Shown in pieces: positions 43,894 to 52,983 of a DNA stretch of 64,000 nt (the first letter of the stretch is position 1; the number at the start of each line of letters is the position of its first letter). This stretch comes from Desulfonatronovibrio hydrogenovorans DSM 9292 (GTDB lineage Bacteria > Desulfobacterota > Desulfovibrionia > Desulfovibrionales > Desulfonatronovibrionaceae). The notes beneath the pieces are model-generated. The model saw only the letters and a program-made list of their open reading frames with translations. It did not search any database and was not told the DNA's origin. The stretch lies in assembly GCF_000686525.1 (NCBI RefSeq), contig NZ_JMKT01000008.1, positions 372,001 to 436,000 on the forward strand, read 5' to 3'. Both the position numbers and the translations under genes were made by a program.

Positions 43894-44137
43894 AGTAGTC
43901 CTCCCTGGTCATGATCCCCAGATGACCGTACCATTTGGAAAGAATTATTATCAGCACACAGGCAACAAAACCAAAAATCGACCAGAAGCCGGGCAGCTTT
44001 TCCATCCATGTGTGCGCCTTGGCCTTGTCCAGGAACAAGGCGTCAAAAACCACCAGCAACCCCAGTACTGCATAGGATATTCTGATCAGGGTTTTTTGCC
44101 TGTCTCTCAGATAGTCGATCAGTTTGACCAGATCCAT
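43883..44137 (-). CDS. Small two-helix membrane protein of the nuo operon
   Basis: An 84-residue protein with two hydrophobic stretches (about 18-35 and 50-68) and a charged tail ending REDYYDK. It begins 36 bases after the first antiporter-like gene and overlaps the second by 11 bases, which supports real translation. It might stabilise the extra antiporter-like subunits. I recognise no family. Confidence 0.72.
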   Translation of the reverse strand: MDLVKLIDYLRDRQKTLIRISYAVLGLLVVFDALFLDKAKAHTWMEKLPGFWSIFGFVACVLIIILSKWYGHLGIMTREDYYDK

Positions 44138-44173
44138 GTCATTAAACTCCCTTGTGAATTTTCTTTCCAGAGT

Positions 44174-45655
44174 CTAGCCGCCCAGCAAAGCGATAAACTG
44201 GTGAAATATTTGTGGGTAGACACCCAGGATGACTGAGATAGTCGCAGTCAGACAAAGGGGAACCACCATGGTCATGGGGGCTTCACGATATTCATCCAGG
44301 TTGACCCCAGACACCGGCTTTTCAAAGAAAGCCTTATAGATGATGGGCCCGAAATAAGCAGCATTAAGAACAGTGCTGGCCATCAGGGCAAAAACGATAA
44401 TGATCTGTCCTGCTCCCATGGCTCCTGTGATCAGGTACCATTTTGAGGCAAATCCAGCCACAGGCGGGACCCCGATCATGCTAAGGGCGGCTATGCCAAA
44501 GGCACCGAAAGTCCATGGCATTTTCCTGCCAAGTCCCGACATCATGCTGATTTTTTTATGATGGGTAGCTACATATATGGCCCCAGCTCCAAAAAAGAGG
44601 GTGATCTTGCTGAATGCGTGGTGGGCAATGTGCATGGTTCCACCGGCAACAGCCAGGGGAGTGAGAAGGGCAACCCCCAAAACCACATAGGAGAGCTGAC
44701 TGACGGTTGAATAGGCAAGCCTGGCTTTAAGGTCATCCTTGGTTAAGGCTATGATGGATGCGACCACAATGGTGAATGCAGCCACGTATGCAGTGGGAAT
44801 GCCCAGGTACAAGGAATCCATGGTTTCCAGACCGAAGCCGGAAAGGATGACCCTGCAGATGGAGAAGACACCAGCCTTGACAACTGCTACAGCGTGCAGC
44901 AGGGCGGATACTGGAGTAGGTGCAACCATGGCCGAGGGAAGCCAGTTGTGCAGGGGAATGATGGCAGCCTTGGCCAGTCCTGCTATGTAGAGGATATAGG
45001 TCAGGACGACCCAATGAGCAGGAGCGTCATCAGGGAAAATACCCTGCACCATATCGCCCAGGTGGAAATCCAGTGTTCCGCACAGGACATAAGTCATAAT
45101 CATGGCCGGCAACAGGAAAAGCTTGGAGGTACCCATGAGATAGACCAGATATTTTCTGGCCCCACTGTAAGCCTCTTTATCCTGATGATGGGCGACCAGG
45201 GGGTAGGTGAAGACAGTGATGATTTCGTAGAAAAGATAAAGGGTGAAGATGTTGGCACTGAAGGCCACGCCCATGGCGCCGAAAATGGCCACAGCAAAAC
45301 AGAAATAATATCTGGTCTGGGCGTGTTCGTTCAGGGAGCGCATGTATCCGATGTTGTAGCTTGTGGCAAATATCCACAAAAAGGAAGCAACCAGGGCGAA
45401 AATCAGGGCCAGTCCGTCAGCTGCAAAGGATACGGTTATCCCTGGAAGAATGGTGAACAGGGTGTAGGTATATATGTTTCCGGCCAGAACCTTGGGGACA
45501 AGATACAGAACAGAAAGAAAAGTTGCTGCACCGGCAATGAAGGATACCGACTCCCTGTGGTTGATGTTCGTTCTGAAGTACCAGACGGCAAAAGGAGCAA
45601 TCAGGGTGATCAGCAGCGGGAGAAGCACATAGGAAGATGAGCTAATCTCAGTCAT
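44174..45655 (-). CDS. Antiporter-like proton/sodium-pumping subunit (NuoL/MrpD-like), first copy
   Basis: A 493-residue member of the same transporter family. It shows FAADGLALIFALVASFLWIFATSYNIGYM, FYEIITVFTYPLVAHHQDKEA, IIPLHNWLPSAMVAPTPVSALLHAVAVVKAG and DDLKARLAYSTVSQLSYV with the key Lys residues of antiporter subunits. It lies where nuoL would be, two bases after nuoK, and is shorter than a true NuoL (about 610). Called NuoL-like or MrpD-like. Confidence 0.9.
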   Translation of the reverse strand: MTEISSSSYVLLPLLITLIAPFAVWYFRTNINHRESVSFIAGAATFLSVLYLVPKVLAGNIYTYTLFTILPGITVSFAADGLALIFALVASFLWIFATSYNIGYMRSLNEHAQTRYYFCFAVAIFGAMGVAFSANIFTLYLFYEIITVFTYPLVAHHQDKEAYSGARKYLVYLMGTSKLFLLPAMIMTYVLCGTLDFHLGDMVQGIFPDDAPAHWVVLTYILYIAGLAKAAIIPLHNWLPSAMVAPTPVSALLHAVAVVKAGVFSICRVILSGFGLETMDSLYLGIPTAYVAAFTIVVASIIALTKDDLKARLAYSTVSQLSYVVLGVALLTPLAVAGGTMHIAHHAFSKITLFFGAGAIYVATHHKKISMMSGLGRKMPWTFGAFGIAALSMIGVPPVAGFASKWYLITGAMGAGQIIIVFALMASTVLNAAYFGPIIYKAFFEKPVSGVNLDEYREAPMTMVVPLCLTATISVILGVYPQIFHQFIALLGG

Positions 45656-45657
45656 TA

Positions 45658-45966
45658 CTATCCTCTCATGGTGGTTAGTTTTGCAGCCTCGACACTCTTG
45701 AACCGTTTGGAAACCACCAGCAGTATGGCCAGGAGCAGGGTGGCCTCTGCAGCTGCTATACCCATTACCAGAAGGGTTCCGATCTGACCGATTTCATTTG
45801 GTGTTGGGGTGAGCTGGGCAGAAGCCATGATGCTTAAGCCTGCTCCGTTGAGCATAAGTTCAATTCCCAGGATCATGCCCACCAGAGTCCTTCTGTACAT
45901 TATTCCGAACAGTCCCAGGCAAAGCAGGAAAATCGCAACAAGGTGATAGATGGTCATGGGGCTCAT
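45658..45966 (-). CDS. nuoK: NADH-quinone oxidoreductase-type subunit K
   Basis: The 102-residue, three-helix protein has the conserved MILGIELMLNGAGLSIMA segment with the membrane Glu, and VMGIAAAEATLLLAILLVVSKRF with the second Glu. It overlaps nuoJ by four bases (ATGA). Confidence 0.93.
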   Translation of the reverse strand: MSPMTIYHLVAIFLLCLGLFGIMYRRTLVGMILGIELMLNGAGLSIMASAQLTPTPNEIGQIGTLLVMGIAAAEATLLLAILLVVSKRFKSVEAAKLTTMRG

Positions 45967-46472
45967 CTTTGTTTCCTCCTCTCAAAGCCGAGGATGACTG
46001 CGCCGGCCATGGCCACTGTTAGAAGCAGGGAAATAAGCTCAAAGGGCAGGATATAGGGTTCCAAGAGAAAGCGTCCCAGTAATTTTACATCGGTTTCTTC
46101 AGGAGTAAAAATTGATGGCGGAGATGTCCTAAGAACTGCCATGCCCAGAAATACGGCAGGAGCTATGGCCCCCATCAGGGCGTAGACAAAAGTCTTTCTG
46201 GATTTTGGTTTGGCTTCGTCTCCGCCTGACCAGGCCTGGGTGAGCATGATGGCAAAGAAAATCAGGACACTGACTGCCCCCACATAGATAAGTATCTGCA
46301 TGAGTCCGATAAACGGGGCGGCCATGAGGAAGTAAAGTCCGGCAACACCAAACAAAGTCATGATAAGCCCCAGCAGGGCCCGGACAAGACTCTGGGCCAG
46401 CACCGTCATAAACCCGCCGACAACAATGAATGTTATGTGTCCGAAAAGGACTATGTAGGCCAGGTTTTCCAT
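45963..46472 (-). CDS. nuoJ: NADH-quinone oxidoreductase-type subunit J
   Basis: A 169-residue membrane protein with five helices. It contains GLIMTLFGVAGLYFLM and the conserved MQILIYVGAVSVLIFFAIML helix that carries the complex I pi-bulge. It lies directly after nuoI and overlaps nuoK by four bases. Confidence 0.92.
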   Translation of the reverse strand: MENLAYIVLFGHITFIVVGGFMTVLAQSLVRALLGLIMTLFGVAGLYFLMAAPFIGLMQILIYVGAVSVLIFFAIMLTQAWSGGDEAKPKSRKTFVYALMGAIAPAVFLGMAVLRTSPPSIFTPEETDVKLLGRFLLEPYILPFELISLLLTVAMAGAVILGFERRKQR

Positions 46473-47012
46473 TTAATTCTCCTTTTTTTGGGCCTGATAC
46501 CGTAATCTGGCCAGAAGATCGTATTCAAATTCCTGCCTGCTGTATCCGGCCAGGTAGACGTCACTGGAAAAACGCAGGGCATTGGCCGGGCAGTTCTGGA
46601 CACACAGGCCGCACAGACTGCAGTAGTTGTAATCCAGGTGAAAGGACTCCGGTTCCCGGACCACTTCATGGGGATGGATGAATTTCTGCTTTAGTTCCAG
46701 AGGCAGAAAAGCCATGTCCGGGTGAGGAGGAAGCATCTGCTTTGATCCTGAAGGCTGCTGCCTGGTTCGCAGGTTGATGCAGCTTGAAGGACAAAGCTGG
46801 TAGCAGGTCCCGCAGGCAATGCATTTAGTGGCAGCGGGATCATCATCTTTAGGAACCAGTTCAATGTGTCCCCTGTATCCTTCAAGAGATTCAACAGTTT
46901 TTCTTGGATAGTGAACTGTGATCTGGGGCTGAAAGAAGTTTTTTCCGGTGATCTTGAGTCCTACCAGCATGCTCCAAACGCCGGTCAGGGCCTCACGCAG
47001 AGTTTTGATCAT
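46473..47012 (-). CDS. nuoI: NADH-quinone oxidoreductase-type subunit I
   Basis: A 179-residue ferredoxin-like subunit starting at ATG 47012, which overlaps the nuoH stop by four bases; the longer frame is discounted. Two [4Fe-4S] motifs are present, CIACGTCYQLCP and CSLCGLCVQNCP, which hold clusters N6a and N6b. It passes electrons towards NuoB. Confidence 0.93.
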   Translation of the reverse strand: MIKTLREALTGVWSMLVGLKITGKNFFQPQITVHYPRKTVESLEGYRGHIELVPKDDDPAATKCIACGTCYQLCPSSCINLRTRQQPSGSKQMLPPHPDMAFLPLELKQKFIHPHEVVREPESFHLDYNYCSLCGLCVQNCPANALRFSSDVYLAGYSRQEFEYDLLARLRYQAQKKEN

Positions 47013-47983
47013 AAAGCCACCACCAGGGCTGTAATTAGAAGGTTGATGACTGTCAGGGGGATCAGCCATTTCCAGCAGAGATTCAGAAGCTGGTCAAAGC
47101 GGACCCTGGGATAGGTCCATCTGAACCACATCATGACCAGGAGCAGCAGGTAAACCTTGGCCAGGAACCACCACCATCCCGAGATTACCGGTCCGTTCCA
47201 CCCACCCAGAAAAAGGGCGGTTGCCAGGCTGCAGGCGATGATCATATATGCATATTCAGCCAGAAAGAATACTCCAAATCCCATTCCCGAGTATTCAGTA
47301 TGAAATCCGGCTGTAAGCTCACTTTCAGCCTCGGGCAGATCAAAGGGAGCCCTGTTGGTTTCTGCTAAGGCACAGATGAAAAAGATCACAAAGGCCAGAG
47401 GCTGGGTGAAGACGTGCCATTGCCAGGGCCATGAACCCTGTCCGGCTGATATTTCGTACAGATTGAATGTGCCGGTCATAAAAACAATGGGCAGGACTGA
47501 AAGAAGGAGCGGGATTTCATAAGCAACGGACTGTGAAATATCCCTGGCCGCGCCGAGCAGGGCGTATTTGTTCTGGGAGGCCCATCCGGCCAGACAAAGG
47601 GCCAGGACATTTATGCCGGTAAAGGCCAGGATCAGGATCAGTCCGACGTTGAGATCACTGAAAATGGCCAGGTGCGGACCAAAGGGAATGGCCAGAAAGC
47701 AGACCAATACCGGGGCCATGGACAGCATGGGTGCCAGCCAGTAAAGGAAGCTGTCCGCTCCAGAGGGAGTGAACATCTGTTTGCCCACCAGTTTGAGACC
47801 GTCTGCCAGGGGTTGAAGAAGGCCGTATGGTCCTACCTCGTATGGTCCTGGCCTTCGTTGGATGAATCCGGCGACCTTTCTTTCCAGGTAGACCAGGACC
47901 AGCCCGTTGAGCCCGATGAAGGCCATGATGGCGGCCAGACCTACAGCAATGATAATCAGCTGGGTTGGAATTAACTCAATCAT
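47009..47983 (-). CDS. nuoH: NADH-quinone oxidoreductase-type subunit H
   Basis: A 324-residue membrane subunit at the quinone entry site. Conserved stretches are YLERKVAGFIQRRPGPYEVGPYGLLQPLADGLKL, the PFDLPEAESELTAGFHTEYSGMGFGVFFLAEYA acidic region and FRWTYPRVRFDQL. It overlaps nuoD at its start and nuoI at its end by four bases each. Confidence 0.95.
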   Translation of the reverse strand: MIELIPTQLIIIAVGLAAIMAFIGLNGLVLVYLERKVAGFIQRRPGPYEVGPYGLLQPLADGLKLVGKQMFTPSGADSFLYWLAPMLSMAPVLVCFLAIPFGPHLAIFSDLNVGLILILAFTGINVLALCLAGWASQNKYALLGAARDISQSVAYEIPLLLSVLPIVFMTGTFNLYEISAGQGSWPWQWHVFTQPLAFVIFFICALAETNRAPFDLPEAESELTAGFHTEYSGMGFGVFFLAEYAYMIIACSLATALFLGGWNGPVISGWWWFLAKVYLLLLVMMWFRWTYPRVRFDQLLNLCWKWLIPLTVINLLITALVVAL

Positions 47984-49140
47984 CTGTCTATCTCCGGGAT
48001 GACCAAATCCAGGCTTCCGAGTATGGACACGGCATCCGACAGAAGGGTGCCTGCAGACACCTCGGCAAAGAGGCTCAAATTGGAAAAGCTCGGAGCCCGG
48101 AGTTTCAGGCGATAAGGTGATTCGCCGCCATGGCTGACCAGGTGGATTCCCACCTTGCCTCGTCCGCTTTCAACTGCAAAATATATATCCCCTTTTGGTG
48201 GACAGGGTCTTCTGGGGGCCAGAGGGTTGATGTGCTGGCCCTGGGGCAGGGCGTCCAGAGCTTGGGTAATGATGTTGATGCTTTCCTCTATCTCTTCCAT
48301 CCGGACCATGTATCTGGCCATGGCATCGCCTTCATCGTAAGTCGGTACTTTGAAGTCAAAACGGTGGTAAACCGAATAGGGTTCGGCTCTCCTGATGTCG
48401 TATTCAATACCAGACCCTCGAAGGACCGGACCTGTTGCTCCGTATAGTCTGCAGGTCTCAGCATCGATGTGGCCGATATCCTCCACCCGTTTACGCAGAA
48501 TGATGTTGTCAGTGACCAGGGATTTGAAAAGTTTGAGCCTTTCTTCCATATCCAGACAGAATTCCCGGACCTCGGTAATAAACCGGTCATCAATGTCGGC
48601 TGAGACCCCTCCGAACCTGTAGTAACAGTATGTTAGTCTGGCTCCGGTAATCCGCTGAAGGATATCCATGACCCTTTCCCGGTCGGCAAAGGCATACATG
48701 ATGGGGGTGAAGGCCCCCAGATCCAGAAGGTAGGCTCCCCACCACAGCAGATGAGAGTTGATTCGGTTAAGTTCACAGGTAATGACCCTGATGAACTCGG
48801 CCCGTTCCGGGACATCGATCCCCATAAGTCTTTCCACGGCCCCTACATAGGCCCAGTTCCAGGCCAGGGCGTGGAGGTAGTCAGCCCGGCCCATGTTGGG
48901 CAGATACTGGACATATGTCCGGACCTCGGCCATTTTTTCGTGCATGCGGTGGATATATCCCAGTACAGGCTCGGCCCGGACAATGTACTCACCGTCAATT
49001 TCCAGCAGTACCCGCAGAACTCCGTGGGTGGATGGGTGTTGAGGGCCCATGTTCAGGATGAGGGTGTCCTCTCGCTGAGTGGGCTGAAATTTTCTTGCGT
49101 AGTAATCTCCGCTGGTGTTTAAACGCAGATCCAGATTCAT
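47980..49140 (-). CDS. nuoD: NADH-quinone oxidoreductase-type subunit D
   Basis: The 386-residue 49-kDa-type subunit has NMGPQHPSTHGVLR near the start, EPVLGYIHRMHEKMAE, the HLLWWGAYLLDLGA region, and RVEDIGHIDAETCRLYGATGPVLRGSG. The Ni-binding Cys of hydrogenases are absent, as expected for complex I rather than an Ech-type hydrogenase. It forms the quinone pocket with NuoB. Confidence 0.95.
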   Translation of the reverse strand: MNLDLRLNTSGDYYARKFQPTQREDTLILNMGPQHPSTHGVLRVLLEIDGEYIVRAEPVLGYIHRMHEKMAEVRTYVQYLPNMGRADYLHALAWNWAYVGAVERLMGIDVPERAEFIRVITCELNRINSHLLWWGAYLLDLGAFTPIMYAFADRERVMDILQRITGARLTYCYYRFGGVSADIDDRFITEVREFCLDMEERLKLFKSLVTDNIILRKRVEDIGHIDAETCRLYGATGPVLRGSGIEYDIRRAEPYSVYHRFDFKVPTYDEGDAMARYMVRMEEIEESINIITQALDALPQGQHINPLAPRRPCPPKGDIYFAVESGRGKVGIHLVSHGGESPYRLKLRAPSFSNLSLFAEVSAGTLLSDAVSILGSLDLVIPEIDR

Positions 49141-49154
49141 TACACTATCCTGTT

Positions 49155-49679
49155 TTAGGGCGTTGTTGAAGTTTTGCTTATGGCCTGGGCGAACTCCTCA
49201 CTGTCCGGCTGCACAGGGGTTCCTGTCCATCCAGGGAAGAGCTGAAACATATCCTTTCTTTTGGCTTCAGTTTTTATCAGGGGGGGAGGACCGTCGTGAT
49301 CCGGATCCAGCAGCAGGGGGATCAGATTTGGGTGGCCTTTAAAGGTGATCCCAAAAAAATCATAACACTCCCGTTCATGCCAGTCAGCACCAGGAAAAAT
49401 CGATGCAATGGATGAGATTTCCGGGTTACTCCGGCTGATCATGACCCTCAGGCAGATCCTGCCTGGCTTGTCGTAGCGGTCAAAATGATAGACCACCTGA
49501 AACCCTTCCTTCATGTCCAGACAGGAAACATCCTCCAGAAAAAAGCCTGAGTCTCTTATCTTTGCTGCGGCATCAGTCAGGTCGTCAGGGGCCAGAAAGA
49601 GATTTTCCCTGTATCCTGTGTTGCTCTGGCCGCCAAGTCCGCAACATGCTTCCATAAGATCCGGATTAACAGCTGCCAT
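49155..49679 (-). CDS. nuoC: NADH-quinone oxidoreductase-type subunit C
   Basis: From ATG 49679 (GGAGGAG upstream) 174 residues. The 30-kDa-subunit signature WHERECYDFFGITFKGHPNL...LLLDPD is complete, followed by a Lys-rich tail. The gene starts two bases after the nuoB stop and precedes nuoD; C and D are separate, not fused. Confidence 0.9.
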   Translation of the reverse strand: MAAVNPDLMEACCGLGGQSNTGYRENLFLAPDDLTDAAAKIRDSGFFLEDVSCLDMKEGFQVVYHFDRYDKPGRICLRVMISRSNPEISSIASIFPGADWHERECYDFFGITFKGHPNLIPLLLDPDHDGPPPLIKTEAKRKDMFQLFPGWTGTPVQPDSEEFAQAISKTSTTP

Positions 49680-49681
49680 GC

Positions 49682-50218
49682 CTATGACTCTCCTCCCTGG
49701 GGCAAGGGCCACCAGCGTTTATTGGTAATCTTTTTCTGGAGTTGAAAGAGTCCTTCCAGAAGACCTTCGGGTCTTGGCGGGCAGCCTGGAACATAGACAT
49801 CAACAGGTATAAGCCTGTCGATGCCTTCCACGATACCATACTGGTCCTTGTACCGGAAAGGTCCCCCGGATATGGCACAGTTGCCCATGGCGATGACCCA
49901 CTTGGGAGCAGGCATCTGTTCATAAAGTCGGACAATCATGGGGGCCATTTTTCTGGACACAGTGCCGGCAACAATCATGAGGTCGGACTGTCTGGGGGAA
50001 GGTCGGAAAACTTCAGCACCAAATCTGGCCACATCAAACCTGGCCATGCCAATGGCCATCATTTCTATGGCGCAACAGGCAAGACCAAAGGTCATGGGCC
50101 ATAAGGACATTGATCGGCAGAGGTCAACATACTTCCGGACCAGCGTCATGTTGACTATGGGCTGGTCTATTTCTGTGTCAGCCGGTTTAAGTCCTAGAAT
50201 TTGATTCTCTTGGGCCAT
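49682..50218 (-). CDS. nuoB: NADH-quinone oxidoreductase-type subunit B
   Basis: A 178-residue subunit carrying the terminal cluster N2. The tandem Cys in [24 protein letters not shown] and the [15 protein letters not shown] motif are all present. It overlaps nuoA by 25 bases. Confidence 0.95.
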   Translation of the reverse strand: MAQENQILGLKPADTEIDQPIVNMTLVRKYVDLCRSMSLWPMTFGLACCAIEMMAIGMARFDVARFGAEVFRPSPRQSDLMIVAGTVSRKMAPMIVRLYEQMPAPKWVIAMGNCAISGGPFRYKDQYGIVEGIDRLIPVDVYVPGCPPRPEGLLEGLFQLQKKITNKRWWPLPQGGES

Positions 50219-50574
50219 GAAAAAACTCCTTTCTTCCAGAAATAGATAACAGATGCAAAGAGTATTACAATAAAGATTAAGAGCTTGATAAAAGGCACCA
50301 TGCCTGAACTGTCTGCATAATATGTCGCTACAGGAAACAGATACAGTACATCAACATCAAATGCTAAGAACAGTAATGCGTAAAAGTAATAATTTATTCC
50401 AAACTTGACCCAGGCCGAACCATATGGCGACATTCCACATTCATACGGCATGGCTAGTTCTTTAGATTTAACTCTTGGAGATACAAGAATAGACAGTATG
50501 AATGGTGCAGCAGCAAAGATAATACCATGAATAAAGAAAAGGATTATCGCAAAGTGCAGCCAGGACAAGCTCAT
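50194..50574 (-). CDS. nuoA: NADH-quinone oxidoreductase-type subunit A
   Basis: From ATG 50574 the protein has 126 residues and three helices, with the conserved loop [49 protein letters not shown] precedes the start. It is the first gene of the nuo operon, read away from the molybdopterin oxidoreductase gene. Confidence 0.93.
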   Translation of the reverse strand: MSLSWLHFAIILFFIHGIIFAAAPFILSILVSPRVKSKELAMPYECGMSPYGSAWVKFGINYYFYALLFLAFDVDVLYLFPVATYYADSSGMVPFIKLLIFIVILFASVIYFWKKGVFSWPKRIKF

Positions 50575-50639
50575 GACGGACCACTTCCTTAGAAATAGGT
50601 TTAGCAACATGAAATAAAAGGATATTTAAATTGTGTAGG

Positions 50640-50670
50640 AGTATAAACCCTATTTGCAAGTTTATGTCAA
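50640..50670 (-). promoter_or_regulatory. Candidate nuo operon promoter
   Basis: On the minus strand TTGACA (50670-50665) and TATACT (50645-50640) lie 19 bases apart, about 65 bases upstream of the nuoA ATG. The hexamers are good but the spacer is longer than the ideal 17. Confidence 0.4.
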
Positions 50671-50765
50671 GAAGAAAAATGCTTGATATTTTTTTCCCAA
50701 ATAATTTTTTTGCTTGTCATAAAAATTTAGCTTTGGTAACAGGAAAAAAAAATCGGGAGGAATCT

Positions 50766-52850
50766 ATGGCCACCAAAAGTATTTTCAGTGTCTGCGGAAT
50801 GTGTACGGTCAGATGTCCCATCCAGGTGGATCTGGATGGAGATGATCTGAAATTTATACAAGGCAACCCGCACTCCCCGCTCAAGGGAGCCCTGTGCGCC
50901 AGGGGTGCGGCAGGACCGGGCCTGTTAAAGGATTCCGACCGGATTCGCCATCCTCTCATCAGGGAAGGAGAAAGGGGGGAAGGCAAATGGCGCAAGGTCA
51001 CCTGGGACGAGGCTTTTGACTATGTTGCTGAAAGACTGCAGGCCATTACCCAGGAGTACGGAGCCAAATCAATTCTCTGGTCGGACCGGTCGGGTCCCTT
51101 TGCTGATCTGCATAAGGCCTTTGTAAAAGGAATGGGCTCAGTCAATTACTGCAACCATGACGTAACCTGCGGTCGAAACGTCCATCACGCTGCCCAGTCC
51201 CTCATGGGCCTGGGTCGGAAGGGAACTGTATATGACTATAAGAATGCCAAGCATGTTATCCTTCAAACAAGAAATATTTTTGAAGCCATCAATGTCAAGG
51301 AAGTCAATGATCTGCTTGATGGAATGGCTGCCGGGACAAAGCTGACCGTCATCGATATCAGGGCGACAATAACAGCTGGTAAGGCTGACCGGTTTTTCCA
51401 GATCAGGCCGGGAACTGATTATGCTTTTAACCTGGCAGTGATAAATGAGCTGATTAATAAGAATCTGTATGACTCAGAATATGTAAAAAAATACGTGGAC
51501 GGTTTTGACAAACTCAAGAGTTTTGTCAGCGATTACACTCCAGAATGGGCAGAGGAAAAGACCGGAGCCAGGGCCAGAGACATAAGGGCTTTTGTGGCTG
51601 AGCTGGGTAAGGCTGCTCCTGGTGTTATCTGGCATCCTGGATGGATGTCCGCCAGGTATGATGATTCGTTTTACGTTGCCAGGACAGCCTATATCATCAA
51701 TGCCCTCCTGGGCAGTATCGGCACCAAAGGCGGACTGCCTCTTTTGGCCAAGCCCGGTGATTGTGATCGCAAGGGCTTGAACTCTCTGGCCGGGCAGTTT
51801 CCAAAACCCGAGGACAAGAGGGCCGACGGAGTGGGATGGAAATACCCTCATCTTGATGCAGGCCCGGGTTTGCTGAATCTGGCCTTTAAGGCCATTGAGA
51901 CCGGAGACCCTTATCCGGTCAAAGCCTATATTGTTCACCGCCATGACCCTATGATGGCCCTGCCTGATCCTGAAGCCATGAAAAAGATTTTTGCCAACCT
52001 GGATCTCATGGTCTCAATTACTTTTTCGTGGTCCACCACGGCCTGGAATTCCGATGTGGTCCTGCCCATGTCGCCCTATCTTGAAAGGGAGAGCATCATG
52101 GCCTGTAAGAATGGTCTTAAGCCCTTCTTTTTCGTACGCAAAAGGGCAATGGAACCATCCCTGGATACCAAGGCCGACTGGGAAATCCTGACCGGGATCG
52201 CCAAAAAGATGGGCATAGATAAACTGGCTTTTGATTCGATTGAAGATATCTGGAAATTCCAATTGGAAGGCACTGGAGTAAGCCCAGAAGATTTTGATGC
52301 CACCGGAATGGTCGGACTTACGGACAAGCCCATTTACTTTGACCGGGATAATCTCAAATTCAAGACCCCTTCAGGCAAGATTGAGATTATTTCCGCCAAA
52401 TGGGAGGAAAATGGCATTCCATCTCTGAAGCCTTATGAGGATAAGCCGGTCCCTGAGGAAGGAAAGTTCCGGATCGCCTTTGGCAGATGTGGAGTCCACA
52501 CCCAGGGTCATACCATGAATAATCCGATCTTGCATGAGCAGATGCCGGAAAATGTGGTCTGGATCAACAAGGACAAGGCTCAGGAGCTGGGTATTCAAAA
52601 TGGGGATACAGTTGTGGTGTCCGGTACAAACGGCTATTCTGGAAAGACCAGGGCCTTTGTGACGGAGTTCATTCATCCTGAAGCCGCCTTCATGGTCCAT
52701 GGCTTTAATAGCGGTGTACCTGCTGAAACCAGGGCCAGGGAAAAAGGAGTGGCCGACCACAGACTCATGGTGGGAGGACTGGAGAAGTGGAGCAAAGCTG
52801 GAGGAGGCCTTTCTCTGCAGGAACATTTTGTGACAATTGAAAAGGTCTGA
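50766..52850 (+). CDS. Molybdopterin oxidoreductase, PhsA/PsrA-like, no Tat signal
   Basis: A 694-residue bis-MGD enzyme from ATG 50766 (GGGAGGA upstream). An N-terminal [4Fe-4S] motif has C10, C13, C17 and C44 (CGMCTVRCP...CARG). Cys135 in HDVTCGRNVHH is the probable Mo/W ligand, as in thiosulfate/polysulfide reductases. The C-terminal MGD domain shows FGRCGVHTQGHT and INKDKAQELGIQNGDTVVV. No twin-arginine signal precedes the first Cys, so it should stay in the cytoplasm, unlike PhsA/PsrA. No electron-transfer or membrane subunit gene is adjacent. The substrate is unresolved; a role in polysulfide, thiosulfate or formate-like chemistry is possible. Confidence 0.87.
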   Translation: MATKSIFSVCGMCTVRCPIQVDLDGDDLKFIQGNPHSPLKGALCARGAAGPGLLKDSDRIRHPLIREGERGEGKWRKVTWDEAFDYVAERLQAITQEYGAKSILWSDRSGPFADLHKAFVKGMGSVNYCNHDVTCGRNVHHAAQSLMGLGRKGTVYDYKNAKHVILQTRNIFEAINVKEVNDLLDGMAAGTKLTVIDIRATITAGKADRFFQIRPGTDYAFNLAVINELINKNLYDSEYVKKYVDGFDKLKSFVSDYTPEWAEEKTGARARDIRAFVAELGKAAPGVIWHPGWMSARYDDSFYVARTAYIINALLGSIGTKGGLPLLAKPGDCDRKGLNSLAGQFPKPEDKRADGVGWKYPHLDAGPGLLNLAFKAIETGDPYPVKAYIVHRHDPMMALPDPEAMKKIFANLDLMVSITFSWSTTAWNSDVVLPMSPYLERESIMACKNGLKPFFFVRKRAMEPSLDTKADWEILTGIAKKMGIDKLAFDSIEDIWKFQLEGTGVSPEDFDATGMVGLTDKPIYFDRDNLKFKTPSGKIEIISAKWEENGIPSLKPYEDKPVPEEGKFRIAFGRCGVHTQGHTMNNPILHEQMPENVVWINKDKAQELGIQNGDTVVVSGTNGYSGKTRAFVTEFIHPEAAFMVHGFNSGVPAETRAREKGVADHRLMVGGLEKWSKAGGGLSLQEHFVTIEKV

Positions 52851-52910
52851 CAGGACAGGAACGAAAATAAAACTTAATAAGAGCAGACAGCCAGCATGCC
52901 ATGCTGATCA

Positions 52911-52945
52911 AAAAGGCCGGTCAGATTGTTGACCGGCCTTTGCTT
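52911..52945. terminator. Bidirectional rho-independent terminator
   Basis: AAAGGCCGGTCA pairs with TGACCGGCCTTT around GATTGT, followed by GCTTTT on the plus strand and an A-tract reading as T on the minus strand. It separates the convergent oxidoreductase and tamB genes. Confidence 0.9.
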
Positions 52946-52983
52946 TTGGTTTCAGGATCCCTGGGATTAAAAGAGATCAATGG

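Noticed and set aside
52891-52905. Perfect palindrome CAGCATGCCATGCTG after the oxidoreductase gene
   Set aside because: It is a short inverted repeat just before a strong terminator, with no sign of being an operator or attachment site.
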